From Syntrophobacter sp963666995 (GTDB lineage: Bacteria; Desulfobacterota; Syntrophobacteria; Syntrophobacterales; Syntrophobacteraceae): DNA of 64,000 nt. The stretch spans positions 434,001 to 498,000 of the forward strand of contig OY762941.1 of assembly GCA_963666995.1 (NCBI GenBank). The letters are read 5' to 3'. The number at the start of each line of letters is the position of its first letter. Positions within the stretch are counted from its first letter, which is position 1. Positions 54,144 through 63,532 of this stretch are shown here, piece after piece. The notes under the pieces were generated by a model that saw nothing but the letters and a program-made list of their open reading frames with translations, had not been told where the DNA came from and did not search any database. The position numbers and the translations under genes were made by a program.

Positions 54144-54896
54144 TCAAATCGAATGGACCTGCTTCAGCAATTTCATGCTGTTCAAGTCCTTCCCGATGTG
54201 ACTCCGAACCCATTCCAGCAAACCATAAAAGAGTGGAATCTTTTTATCATGAATAAAGCGCAGGCGCCACATCCTATTCAGAGGCAGCTTCCTGCATTGT
54301 TGGATGAGCAGTAAGGTCCCAAGATCCAACGTAAGAAAACCGTCGTGCATCGAGCAGTGCTCCGCGCAAACCAGCTTGCCCTGGTTCATATGCCAGCACC
54401 ACCGTGTCGACGCCTTCAGCTCCCGCTTGCAGACGCCGCAATGTTCCAGGGCCGGCAAATACCCCATATTGTCCTGGAAGCGCACTAGGAATAAGAGTAC
54501 CACATTCAAAGGGTCTTTGTCTTGTGACAATTGAGTGAGGGTTTCTTTCGTGAGTAAAAAAAGCTCCGGCTGACCCTCGCCTTCCGGCACCATTTCCATC
54601 ACGATCTCCGAAACCAGCGCGGCGTATCCCCAGAGAACGATGTCCGTCCTCAGAAACAGGTGCGGTTCAAGCAGTTTTGCGGCCTCTATCCACACCAGCG
54701 ATTTCTTCTCCCGGAAGGTCAGTTCCACCAGGCTGCACGGTTCGAAAGTGTTTGCAAACCGCTTCCTGCTTCGCCTTGCCCCCTTGGCTATCCCTCTCAG
54801 CCTCCCCCGGGCGCTGGTGTGAAACGTGATCAGCCGGTCAGACTCTCCGTAGTCTCTGGTATTCAATACGATCGCTTCGGTTTCAACTGTGTTCAT
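54144..54896 (-). CDS. recO: DNA repair protein RecO
   Basis: RecO binds single-stranded DNA and, with RecR, loads RecA during gap repair. The 250-residue protein starts at ATG 54896. The N-terminal OB fold reads EAIVLNTRDYGESDRLITFH and then RGRLRGIAKGARRSRKRF. A helical C-terminal part follows with the zinc site CGVCKRELKAS...CAEHC. A further in-frame ATG at 54947 is less likely. It is separated by 343 bases from the RodZ-like gene. Confidence 0.95.
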   Translation of the reverse strand: MNTVETEAIVLNTRDYGESDRLITFHTSARGRLRGIAKGARRSRKRFANTFEPCSLVELTFREKKSLVWIEAAKLLEPHLFLRTDIVLWGYAALVSEIVMEMVPEGEGQPELFLLTKETLTQLSQDKDPLNVVLLFLVRFQDNMGYLPALEHCGVCKRELKASTRWCWHMNQGKLVCAEHCSMHDGFLTLDLGTLLLIQQCRKLPLNRMWRLRFIHDKKIPLFYGLLEWVRSHIGKDLNSMKLLKQVHSI

Positions 54897-55239
54897 GGGC
54901 CTTGATTCATTCCTCACAACCCGGAGGATCGGGAGCAGCGGGGGCACATGGAGAAGGCGGCACGCACGGGATTGATATCGCGAGTAAAGGGCACTTCCGG
55001 AGACAATCCAGTGTCAGACCATCTCCCGGCAATTTCAAACAGGGGAAGTTCATGGAGGCGTTTCCCGCTTATATCCGGATACATTCAACCTGATTGAAAG
55101 CCGGGGCAGGCAGGCAGGTTACACTTCACGAGGCCACAGGGATCCGGCATGAGAAAATCGCCTTATGGGACGGGGGTTCACCGTCCGAGCATGCAAGGCA
55201 TGGCCGCCATGTGTGCAACACCTGCAGACGCGCCGCCCC
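54897..55239. other. Intergenic region between recO and RodZ-like gene
   Basis: This region of 343 bases has no convincing coding frame. It is GC-rich with short local palindromes (for example GGCATGGCCGCCATG near 55198-55212). No tRNA, SRP RNA, 6S RNA or other RNA consensus was recognised on either strand. The recO promoter is probably in it. Confidence 0.4.
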
Positions 55240-56184
55240 TTACTGCTCTCCGGCATACTGAGGGTCGGGGAGACGGAACCTCAAAACGCGTCCGGATTTT
55301 CCTGAAGCATTTATCGGCTGGCCATTCCACTTCATGCGGACGCCCCCTGAATTCCCTACGACGATCTGCATGTTGTCGGCAGCAAGCCATTCACGTTTTT
55401 CACCCGGATACATCATGGCACTTTGTGTGGTTTTGTCATCCAGCCGGACCTGAATCCACGTTTTCTCGTCCGCCTCGACCGCGAAGACATTTTTCCGAGG
55501 ATCCTGCGGAGGAGAAAGGAGCTTGTCTTCAGCATGGACCTCGGTGGAATTGCTGGTGACCTGCGGAGCCGCAACAACAGGGCCTGTTGCGGTTTTTGCC
55601 GGGACCTGCGACTCTGCGTCCCTGTTCCCCTTCGGAGCCGAAACATGCCGGTTATCACCGACCGGTTGGTCGACGGCGGGACTGAGTTCTCTTCTCACCT
55701 CGGGCGCCGCAACCTGCGACGATCTGGCGGGAAGGTCCGGAGGGAGTTCCTGCTGGCTGTACATACTGTCGGCCAACGGCGGCGTCTCCGACATGCGGGC
55801 TCGTTTTTCCGATACCCAGATGGCGCCGGCCACCACGCCCAAAAGCGCGATCCCCATCAAAAGCAGGGAAAACGGCCTGATCCGCCCGCACGCTTTGAAT
55901 GCCCGTCCACATTTTCCGAATCGATCGATGTATTCCTGCTGCCGATCACAGGAATTGATGTCTGCGGCATATTTTTCCAGAAGCGGCGCGGACTCGATTC
56001 CCAGCGCGGCACAATACGCACGTATATAGTTCCTCACCAGGATAGAGGCGCCGAATCGCTGCCACTCCGCTGATTCCAAAGACTCCAGAACACTCAGGCT
56101 CAACCCGCTTCCTCGGGCGACGGTATCCAGGGTGAGCCCGCGCTCCAGTCTTTCAGATTTCAAATAATCCGCTAATTCTTTCAT
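55240..56184 (-). CDS. RodZ-like membrane protein with N-terminal HTH and C-terminal DUF4115
   Basis: The roughly 314-residue protein begins with an Xre-type helix-turn-helix (ADYLKSERLERGLTLDTVAR, then GLSLSVLESLESAEW). A single membrane helix lies near residue 105-125 (FSLLLMGIALLGVVAGAIWV). A long Pro/Ser/Val linker and a beta-rich DUF4115 domain follow (TWIQVRLDDKT, then YPGEKREWLAADNMQI). RodZ links MreB to the cell wall. ATG 56184 is used; a GTG three codons earlier is possible. It is 14 bases after the SurA-type gene and probably co-transcribed. Confidence 0.88.
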   Translation of the reverse strand: MKELADYLKSERLERGLTLDTVARGSGLSLSVLESLESAEWQRFGASILVRNYIRAYCAALGIESAPLLEKYAADINSCDRQQEYIDRFGKCGRAFKACGRIRPFSLLLMGIALLGVVAGAIWVSEKRARMSETPPLADSMYSQQELPPDLPARSSQVAAPEVRRELSPAVDQPVGDNRHVSAPKGNRDAESQVPAKTATGPVVAAPQVTSNSTEVHAEDKLLSPPQDPRKNVFAVEADEKTWIQVRLDDKTTQSAMMYPGEKREWLAADNMQIVVGNSGGVRMKWNGQPINASGKSGRVLRFRLPDPQYAGEQ

Positions 56185-56198
56185 CAGGGGCACCAGAG

Positions 56199-57227
56199 CT
56201 ATAGCGATATTTTAATAAAGGACCGTGATTCCAGGTCTCGAACCCATTCATCGAACCTGCGATTCATTTCCTGCTGATAGAGTTGCCTGCGGGCCTGTTC
56301 CCGAAGGCTGACTTCCCCGGTATCCCTCGTCTCTGCCACGGGTGCGGGCGGCCTGTCCTTCTGGATATCCAGGACCTTGACAATATAATACCCGTTCGGA
56401 CCTTTTGTTACGCCGGTCAACTGTCCCTTGCCCAAGCCGCCGACTGCTTTCTGAAGAGCCGGAGTAATTTCTTCCATGGCAAGAAAACCGACATCTCCGC
56501 CTTCATCGGCTGCGGGCCCCTTGGAATGGTCTTTCGCCATCTTGGCAAAATCCGCCCCTCCCGACAGTTTTTCCAGGATGTCCTTTGCCTGCTTTTCACT
56601 TTCTTTTGCCTGAGACCCGCCGGCGTCAGGTATGAAAATAATACCCAGTCGATATTTTTCTTTTCCCCCCGCCTCATCAGGCGGCGGCACGGGCGACTTC
56701 AACGGAGACTTTGCAGGCAGTTGAGCGCCCGACTGGCGCAGAAAGGCATCAACTTGCTGTTCGGAAATGACAATCTTTGACTTGAGCGCTCTGTCGATAA
56801 GACGATTCCGCTCTATATCTTTTCTCAACGATTCACGGAACTCTTCCATCTTCTGGCCGTTTTGCTTTAAACTGGCTTCGATTTGAGCGTCAGTAACATG
56901 ATTGTCCTGTTTCATTCCCTCGACCGCATCGTCAACATCCCGCTTAGTTACAATGATTTTCATCCGTTTCGCTTCCTGCTCCGAAAGCTTCTCCCGCACC
57001 ATCTGCTGCAGGAGATCCTTCTCGAGCTGAGCCTTGCGGGCCGGATCGCTGGATTTTGACTCGGGAGAGACCATATTCACCACACGGACCCTCTCCTGTA
57101 ATTCGCTGTACAGAATGATGTCGCCGTTCACCACAGCGACGATCCTATCCATCGAATCCGCAAAGCTTTTTACGGACCAGACGGTCACCAAAGAAAGCAG
57201 CAAAACAGCACTCCAAACCACCCGCAT
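56199..57227 (-). CDS. SurA-type periplasmic peptidyl-prolyl isomerase
   Basis: ATG 57227 is preceded by GGGGGA at good spacing; an ATG at 57242 is less supported. The 342-residue protein has a signal peptide ending near KSFADSMD. The SurA N-terminal chaperone segment follows (DRIVAVVNGDIILYSELQER), then a helical region. One parvulin/PpiC domain has DFAKMAKDHSKGPAADEGGD with GFLAMEEITPALQKAV. It helps outer-membrane proteins fold. One parvulin domain is present rather than the two in E. coli SurA. It lies between mfd and the RodZ-like gene on one strand. Confidence 0.9.
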   Translation of the reverse strand: MRVVWSAVLLLSLVTVWSVKSFADSMDRIVAVVNGDIILYSELQERVRVVNMVSPESKSSDPARKAQLEKDLLQQMVREKLSEQEAKRMKIIVTKRDVDDAVEGMKQDNHVTDAQIEASLKQNGQKMEEFRESLRKDIERNRLIDRALKSKIVISEQQVDAFLRQSGAQLPAKSPLKSPVPPPDEAGGKEKYRLGIIFIPDAGGSQAKESEKQAKDILEKLSGGADFAKMAKDHSKGPAADEGGDVGFLAMEEITPALQKAVGGLGKGQLTGVTKGPNGYYIVKVLDIQKDRPPAPVAETRDTGEVSLREQARRQLYQQEMNRRFDEWVRDLESRSFIKISL

Positions 57228-57255
57228 GAAAATCCCCCGCATCCATTATCTTAAC

Positions 57256-60200
57256 CTACCGATTTAACTTGACATCACTAACACGTTCATCCAGCTCTTG
57301 CAAGATCCTTTTAAGGCGCCGTACCTCTTGCGCCAGATGACGTCCCCAGATTTCAACTTTTACTTTTCGCTCCGCTTCGATGAAAAACGTGCATCTCTTC
57401 TCCTCAAGGAAAGAAGCGACCCGTTCCATTGCAGCGCGAGGAGAGAAATGAAGTGAAAAATTGTCTCCATCCTTATCCAGCCGGATAATACCCAGGCGTT
57501 TGGCAACGAGACGCAACTTGGCAAGCATGATGAGGTCCCTTGCGCTCTCCGGAAATGGGCCGTACCGGTCTCGCCACTCTCCCGCCAGGTCATCCACCGC
57601 CCCCATTTCCGAGAGCGTCGCAAGCCGCTTGTACGCCAGGAGCCTCTGATCCTTGTCCGGGATGAAAGTCTCAGGCAAGAAGGCCGACAGCGGGATGTTG
57701 ATTTCCGGATCGATCGTTTCGGCTTCGGTCTTTTCGCCCTTCATTTCCTTGATCGTCTTTTCCAGCAATTCCAAATAGAGCTCATATCCCACAGCGGCTA
57801 TGTGCCCTGATTGAGAAGACCCCAGGATGGTCCCTCCGCCGCGGATTTGCAGATCGTTGAGGGCGATCTTGAAGCCCGCTCCAAGTTCGCTGAAATCAAG
57901 GAGCGCCCTGAGCCTCTTCTGAGCGTCGCGGCTGATGAGGTGTTCCCCGGGTATCAGCAAGTAAGCGTAAGCCTGCTCTCTCGACCTTCCGACCCGCCCC
58001 CTCAACTGGTAGATTTGGGCAAGGCCGAACTTATCGGCCCGATTGATTATGATGGTGTTTGCGGCAGGAATGTCCAGTCCGGACTCGATGATGGTGGTAC
58101 AGACCAGGACATCGATCTTCCTGCGGATGAAATCGAGCATGACTCTTTCGAGATCCCGCTCCTTCATCTGGCCGTGAGCCACCGCGATCCCGGCTTCGGG
58201 CACCAGCCGACCGAGCGAATTCGCCATCTGGTAGATGCTTTGGACATGGTTGTGAACGAAGAATACCTGCCCTTTTCGCCTCAGTTCCCGGTAGATCGCT
58301 TCCCGGATCGTGTATTCATCGTATTTGCTGATGTAGGTCTCTATGGCATGGCGATCCTGGGGAGGAGTCTCGATGGTGCTGAGATCCCGGATACCGGCCA
58401 ACGCCATGTGAAGCGTCCGGGGAATGGGGGTCGCGGTCAGTGTCAGGACGTCGACCGAGACACGCAACTCCTTGAGCTTTTCTTTGTGCTTCACGCCAAA
58501 CCGGTGCTCCTCGTCTATGACGAGCAATCCGAGGTCACGGAAGGCCATGTCTTTCTGAAGCATCCGATGAGTGCCCACCACCACGTCTATGGTGCCTTCC
58601 TTGAGCCCTTTGATGACCTGCTTCTGCTGGGCGGAAGTTTTGAAGCGGCTCAAGCTCGCCACATTCACGGGAAATCCTTCGAACCGCTCCAGAAAGCTCT
58701 GATAATGCTGTTCGGCGAGCACCGTCGTCGGAACGAGCATCGCCACCTGTTTCCCATCCATGACCACCTTGAACGCGGCGCGGATGGCCACTTCGGTTTT
58801 CCCGTACCCGACGTCTCCGCAGATGAGTCGATCCATCGGGCGAGCGGCAGACATATCTTCCAGAACGTCGTCGATGGCCTTCATCTGGTCGGAAGTCTCT
58901 TCGTAGGGGAAGGTCGCCTCGAATTCCTGGAAGTAACTGTCCGGGGGAGTAAACTTGAAACCTTCTCCGACTTGTCGTTTGGCGTAAAGATTCAGCAGCT
59001 CTTCGGCGATCCTTTCCGCGGATTCCAGGGCCTTTTTCTTGACCGACTCCCAGGATTTCCCTCCGAGCTTATCGATCTTGGGATCCTGCCCCTCCAGTCC
59101 CATGTATTTCTGGACCTTCTGCAGTTTTTCCACCGGAACATAGAGGCGATCGCCGTCCTGATATTCAAGCAGCAGAAAATCGCTTTCGATCCCTCGGACG
59201 TCAAGATGCACGAGTTCCCGGTAAATGCCTATCCCGTGATCCACATGCACGATATAGTCGCCGAGGTGAAGGTCCTGGAAGGAATTGAGAAAAAGTCCGG
59301 GAACCGTTTTCTTTGACTGTCTGCGGCTTCTGCGTCCGAAAATTTCCACCTCGGATACGACCGCCAGTTTTTCCGCAGGCCAGAAAAACCCCTGATCCAG
59401 TATTCCAGCCAGGACTTTTACAGGAGGAGCATCGTAAGATTCCTCCCCGAACGCCATGGCGCTGTAGATCGCTTCGGTCCCGTAGCCCTTGAGCAGTTCC
59501 GCCAGCCGCTCCGCCTGCTCCCTCTGATTGCAGACCAGGAAAGTCAGAATCCCCTCGCGTCTCCAGTTCTCGAATTGCCGGGCCAGAGGTTCCAACAGGC
59601 GCTCTTTGTTCGAATGAGCCCATACGGTCAGAGCCAGTTCCTGATGCCCGATCGCCCCCAGGTCGAATACCGTGTGCCCATCGGAGGAGCCGGAGAGCGC
59701 ATTGACAAGGACCTGTTGAAATTTTTCGCCATTTGCGACCATCTCATCAGGGGATTCGAACAATTCAGCGGGGGGCCTTCTCCATTCGTGAGGCGAACGA
59801 TTTTCATGCCATTCGCGGTTGGCGTGAAGGTAGGACTCCTCCATCACCCGGCGGTTCTGGAGCGCATCCGACCAAACCAGCACCGTCAGGGGATCCGGAT
59901 AGTCCCAGAGCGTGGCCATCTCCTCGTAAAACACCGAGAGTATCGCTTCAAAAGCCCCGAACTGGTGGCCTTCCTGAAACTTGTCCAGCCAGACGTTGCC
60001 CGCCGCGGGTGTGAGGTTTTCGTTCCTGACGTCTTCATAAACCGCGTTTTGAGCGCGCTCACGCGCGGCCTGATCCAGAATGACTTCGCTCGCCGGAAGG
60101 ATCATCACCTCTTCGAGCACCCCCAGAGACCTCTGGCTGCTCGGATGGAAAAGCCGCACGGATTCGAGTTCGTCTCCGAAGAATTCAAGTCGCAAAGGCC

Positions 60201-60837
60201 ACTTGTACAGCGGAGCATAGATGTCCAGCACGCCGCCTCTGACGCTGAAGTCTCCGTATTCTTCAACAAGCGAGACACGGTAGTATCCACGGTCCACTAA
60301 TCGCCTGGAAAAGGCTTCGAGGTCGACGGTGTCGCCCTTCACCAGGTATTCCGAATGCTTGAGGAGGATATCCGGTGGAAGCAGGCGTTCCATAAGAGCT
60401 GCGGCCGAAGTCACGAAGACCGCGGGTGTGGAAGCCGTGCGCAAGGCATAGAGGGCTTCCATCCGGCGGGCCATGGTTTCCATCTTTCGCAGCGATTGAG
60501 ACTTCCGCCCTGAACGTGACGGAAGGAACCACACCCTCCGGTCTAACGGAGAATCGGCGCGGGAATTGTCTTTGCCGTAAAAGAAGGAGATCGTCTCCGC
60601 GTAACTCTCGGCTTCACGATCGGTGGATGCGATCAGCAGGAAAGATTTCTTCAGGGATTTCAGACCACGGGCGATAAGGTAGGCCAGCGCCGCCCCCTGG
60701 GTGCCTCTCAGGACGGACGTATCCCGTGAATCCCTCAAAAAGGCCAGGATCTCCTCTGAGCCGGCTTTTCGGGACTCGATCTCAACAATCTGCGTCGTTC
60801 CAATAAGTTCATCTAGGTCAGGGACCAGACTAGCCAT
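57256..60837 (-). CDS. mfd: Transcription-repair coupling factor Mfd
   Basis: Mfd removes stalled RNA polymerase and recruits UvrA to the lesion. ATG 60837, preceded by GGAAG, gives 1193 residues. An N-terminal UvrB-like part is followed by the polymerase-interacting domain (DYIVHVDHGIGIYREL). The RecG-like translocase has ICGDVGYGKTEVAIRAAFK, the Walker B stretch VIDEEHRFGVK, TATPIPRTLHMAL and the later QLRGRVGRSREQAYAYL. A C-terminal TRCF domain completes it. The 28-base gap to the SurA-type gene suggests a shared transcript. Confidence 0.97.
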   Translation of the reverse strand: MASLVPDLDELIGTTQIVEIESRKAGSEEILAFLRDSRDTSVLRGTQGAALAYLIARGLKSLKKSFLLIASTDREAESYAETISFFYGKDNSRADSPLDRRVWFLPSRSGRKSQSLRKMETMARRMEALYALRTASTPAVFVTSAAALMERLLPPDILLKHSEYLVKGDTVDLEAFSRRLVDRGYYRVSLVEEYGDFSVRGGVLDIYAPLYKWPLRLEFFGDELESVRLFHPSSQRSLGVLEEVMILPASEVILDQAARERAQNAVYEDVRNENLTPAAGNVWLDKFQEGHQFGAFEAILSVFYEEMATLWDYPDPLTVLVWSDALQNRRVMEESYLHANREWHENRSPHEWRRPPAELFESPDEMVANGEKFQQVLVNALSGSSDGHTVFDLGAIGHQELALTVWAHSNKERLLEPLARQFENWRREGILTFLVCNQREQAERLAELLKGYGTEAIYSAMAFGEESYDAPPVKVLAGILDQGFFWPAEKLAVVSEVEIFGRRSRRQSKKTVPGLFLNSFQDLHLGDYIVHVDHGIGIYRELVHLDVRGIESDFLLLEYQDGDRLYVPVEKLQKVQKYMGLEGQDPKIDKLGGKSWESVKKKALESAERIAEELLNLYAKRQVGEGFKFTPPDSYFQEFEATFPYEETSDQMKAIDDVLEDMSAARPMDRLICGDVGYGKTEVAIRAAFKVVMDGKQVAMLVPTTVLAEQHYQSFLERFEGFPVNVASLSRFKTSAQQKQVIKGLKEGTIDVVVGTHRMLQKDMAFRDLGLLVIDEEHRFGVKHKEKLKELRVSVDVLTLTATPIPRTLHMALAGIRDLSTIETPPQDRHAIETYISKYDEYTIREAIYRELRRKGQVFFVHNHVQSIYQMANSLGRLVPEAGIAVAHGQMKERDLERVMLDFIRRKIDVLVCTTIIESGLDIPAANTIIINRADKFGLAQIYQLRGRVGRSREQAYAYLLIPGEHLISRDAQKRLRALLDFSELGAGFKIALNDLQIRGGGTILGSSQSGHIAAVGYELYLELLEKTIKEMKGEKTEAETIDPEINIPLSAFLPETFIPDKDQRLLAYKRLATLSEMGAVDDLAGEWRDRYGPFPESARDLIMLAKLRLVAKRLGIIRLDKDGDNFSLHFSPRAAMERVASFLEEKRCTFFIEAERKVKVEIWGRHLAQEVRRLKRILQELDERVSDVKLNR

Positions 60838-60983
60838 CAACTTCCATTCTTCAGTATGTTGCCGGTGTTGCACGAATTTAGAAATCTAGTATAACTCAAC
60901 CTGAATGTGGAACTTAAGTTTTATATAATATCATATCCGGCGACCTTAGTTAACCGACCTATTCAACGAAGGACAAAGAATCA

Positions 60984-62420
60984 ATGAGCAAGACAGGAGC
61001 CCGAGAACACCTTCGCCGTTTACCGAGCGTCGATGCATTGCTGCAAACGGAAGCGATTCGGGATGCCGTCGAGCGTTATCCCCGCAGGTTGGTCCTGGAG
61101 AGCATCCGCCATACGCTCGACAGTGTGAGAAAACGGCTGCTGGAGGATCACGAAGCCTTCCACGAACGGGATCTCGATGTATCCGGACTGATCGAATCGA
61201 TCATGGAGCGCCTCGACGCCCTGAGCAGCTTCACCTTACGCGATGCGGTCAACGCCACGGGCATAATCATCCATACCAACCTGGGCCGTTCATTGTTGCC
61301 CCGGGAGGCCATCGAACGCCTTCAGTTGATCTGCGGCGAATACAATAACCTCGAATATGACCTGGAGACGGGAGAAAGGGGTTCCCGATACGTCCATGCC
61401 GAATCCATCCTCCGCGAGCTGACCGGAGCCGAATCGGCTCTCGTCGTCAACAATAATGCAGGGGCCGTCTTCCTGGTGCTCAATACCCTCGCCATGGGCA
61501 GGGAAGTTGTCATTTCGAGGGGACAACTGGTGGAGATCGGGGGTTCGTTCCGGATTCCCGACGTCATGAACAGCAGCGGGGCAATGCTGAAGGAAATCGG
61601 ATGCACCAACCGTACGCACCCCCGTGATTATGAGTCCGCGATCAACGAACGGACCGCCCTCCTCATGAAAGTCCATACCAGCAATTACAGGATAACAGGA
61701 TTCACCGCTGAAGTATCCCTGGAAGACATGGTCGCCATAGGGAGGGACCGCGGCATACCGGTTATCGAAGACCTCGGGAGCGGCTCATTTATAGATCTGT
61801 CCAGGTTTGGGCTGCCCGGGGAGCCGACCGTGCAGGACACGATACGGAAAGGTGCTGATATCGTGACGTTCAGCGGCGACAAGCTCCTGGGCGGGCCCCA
61901 GGCCGGCATCATCCTGGGGAAGAAGGACCTTGTGGAGCGCTGCAAAAAGAACCCGATCACGCGCGCGCTCCGCGTGGACAAAATGTCTCTTGCGGCCCTC
62001 GAAGCCACACTCCGTCTTTATCGCGATGAGCGGGTCGCAGTGGAACGGATTCCAACCCTTCGGATGCTTGTCACCCCTTCCGGCGTTCTGAAAGAGCGAG
62101 CCGAGGCACTGGCTTCTCTCATCAGAGTGAACGACGCCGGAAATCTGCTCCACACCGAAGTGAAAACCGGATTTTCGCAAGTAGGCGGGGGATCCCTTCC
62201 GACTCTAAATCTTCCAACTTATGTGGTTGCCGTGGGGGGATCGGGGATAGCCGCTCAAGGCATCGAGAAGTGCCTCAGGAAAAACGAGCCTCCGATCATC
62301 GGGCGCATAGAATCGGACCATTTCCTCCTGGACGTGCGCACCTTGCTTCCCGAACACTTTGAGGTCATTCAAACGGCTTTCTGCAGATTTATCGAGGCAT
62401 TACAGGGGGGGACCGCTTGA
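60984..62420 (+). CDS. selA: L-seryl-tRNA(Sec) selenium transferase SelA
   Basis: SelA converts Ser-tRNA(Sec) to Sec-tRNA(Sec) with selenophosphate, so the organism should make selenoproteins. The 478-residue PLP enzyme has RRLPSVDALLQTEAI at the start and the ALSSFTLRDAVNATGIIIHT segment with NLGRS. The cofactor lysine is in VTFSGDKLLGGPQAG (Lys300). Length equals that of typical SelA. It is divergent from mfd; selB is not in the window. Confidence 0.96.
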   Translation: MSKTGAREHLRRLPSVDALLQTEAIRDAVERYPRRLVLESIRHTLDSVRKRLLEDHEAFHERDLDVSGLIESIMERLDALSSFTLRDAVNATGIIIHTNLGRSLLPREAIERLQLICGEYNNLEYDLETGERGSRYVHAESILRELTGAESALVVNNNAGAVFLVLNTLAMGREVVISRGQLVEIGGSFRIPDVMNSSGAMLKEIGCTNRTHPRDYESAINERTALLMKVHTSNYRITGFTAEVSLEDMVAIGRDRGIPVIEDLGSGSFIDLSRFGLPGEPTVQDTIRKGADIVTFSGDKLLGGPQAGIILGKKDLVERCKKNPITRALRVDKMSLAALEATLRLYRDERVAVERIPTLRMLVTPSGVLKERAEALASLIRVNDAGNLLHTEVKTGFSQVGGGSLPTLNLPTYVVAVGGSGIAAQGIEKCLRKNEPPIIGRIESDHFLLDVRTLLPEHFEVIQTAFCRFIEALQGGTA

Positions 62421-62541
62421 GCGGCCGTTGCCCAAAGGAAAAGTCGAGGCCGGATGGAGGCAAAACCGCGCGTTCCCTCCCCGGAGAACGGTTGCGCCTC
62501 GGGGGAAGGAGAACGGAAGCACCCGTTCGGGTTGCGGCCGG

Positions 62542-63426
62542 TTATGAGACTATCTGCAACTGCAGGTACAAGTCTCCGCGACGATATGGGGACGAAAGGT
62601 GCCCCATCTCTTTCAGCCTAAGCTTTGTCCCGGATTTCACTCCCGGTGGGATGGTCACCGAAACACGTTTGCCTTCCTGGAGATGGGGGATCTCCACTTC
62701 AACGGTGGCGCCGCGCGCTGCGTCGCGGGAAGTGATGACCAGCCGATAGGTCACGTCGACACTGCTGCTTTTGCCTCTGCCTCCGGGCAAGGCCGCTGCT
62801 TTTCCATCCGGTCCCAGAACTTTGTCGAGGATATAGCCGCCGACCTTCTTTCCCGCCTTGAACAGGAGGGAAAGCCCTTCCTGCACGATACCCCTGGGCT
62901 GGGCCGCACCCTGCCCGCCGAAGGAGTTGGCATTGCCGGGCTGACCGGTTTTCGGGTATCGGACCACCCGCAACCCCTGGCCGGGGCCGCCCCAGAAAAA
63001 GCCCTGGAAAAAGACTCCCCGGTCTCCGAAGAAAAGCCTGCTCATAAACCTTTCATCGAAGCGGAATCCCATCTTCTGGAATTCCCGCTGCATTTCCGCG
63101 AAGGTATCCTGCGAATGGCGGCTCTTGAAGAAATCCCTGAAGATCTCTTCCTGGGAATAGCCGAACCCGCTCCGCTGGGAAGCGGCCCCGTTCGATCCCT
63201 GATGAATGCCAAGGCGCTTGTACTGATCGTACTGGGCGCGCTTGTGGGAATCCGATAAAACGCCGTAAGCTTCGTTTATCTTTTTGAAGCGCTCCTCGGC
63301 ATTGTGATCGTTGGGGTTCCTGTCCGGGTGAGTTTCCAACGCCAGTTTGCGGTAAGCGCGCTTAATATCCTCGGGTGATGCCTCGGGTGAGACATTGAGT
63401 ATGCCGTAGTAATCCTGCTGAGGCAT
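62542..63426 (-). CDS. DnaJ/CbpA-type co-chaperone
   Basis: The 294-residue protein starts at ATG 63426 (MPQQDYYGILNVSPEASPED). It has a full J domain with the HPD motif in ETHPDRNPND, which stimulates DnaK ATPase. A Gly/Phe-rich region follows, including GVFFQGFFWGGPGQG. The C-terminal part contains one beta domain with VTIPPGVKSGTKLRLK. The zinc finger of DnaJ is missing, which fits CbpA-like (type II) proteins, though the C-terminal half is shorter than usual. Confidence 0.9.
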   Translation of the reverse strand: MPQQDYYGILNVSPEASPEDIKRAYRKLALETHPDRNPNDHNAEERFKKINEAYGVLSDSHKRAQYDQYKRLGIHQGSNGAASQRSGFGYSQEEIFRDFFKSRHSQDTFAEMQREFQKMGFRFDERFMSRLFFGDRGVFFQGFFWGGPGQGLRVVRYPKTGQPGNANSFGGQGAAQPRGIVQEGLSLLFKAGKKVGGYILDKVLGPDGKAAALPGGRGKSSSVDVTYRLVITSRDAARGATVEVEIPHLQEGKRVSVTIPPGVKSGTKLRLKEMGHLSSPYRRGDLYLQLQIVS

Positions 63427-63532
63427 TTTCGATTGTTCTCCTTGAAACGACCGCAAAAAACGCTTCGTCCATGATCAATCTTAAATATAAAGCCAAAGTC
63501 CCGCGGGATCAATGATTCCTTTAGCGATCGCA

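Noticed and set aside
54897..55239. Structural RNA gene (SRP RNA, 6S RNA or tRNA) in the recO upstream gap
   Set aside because: No consensus core of these RNAs could be matched on either strand.
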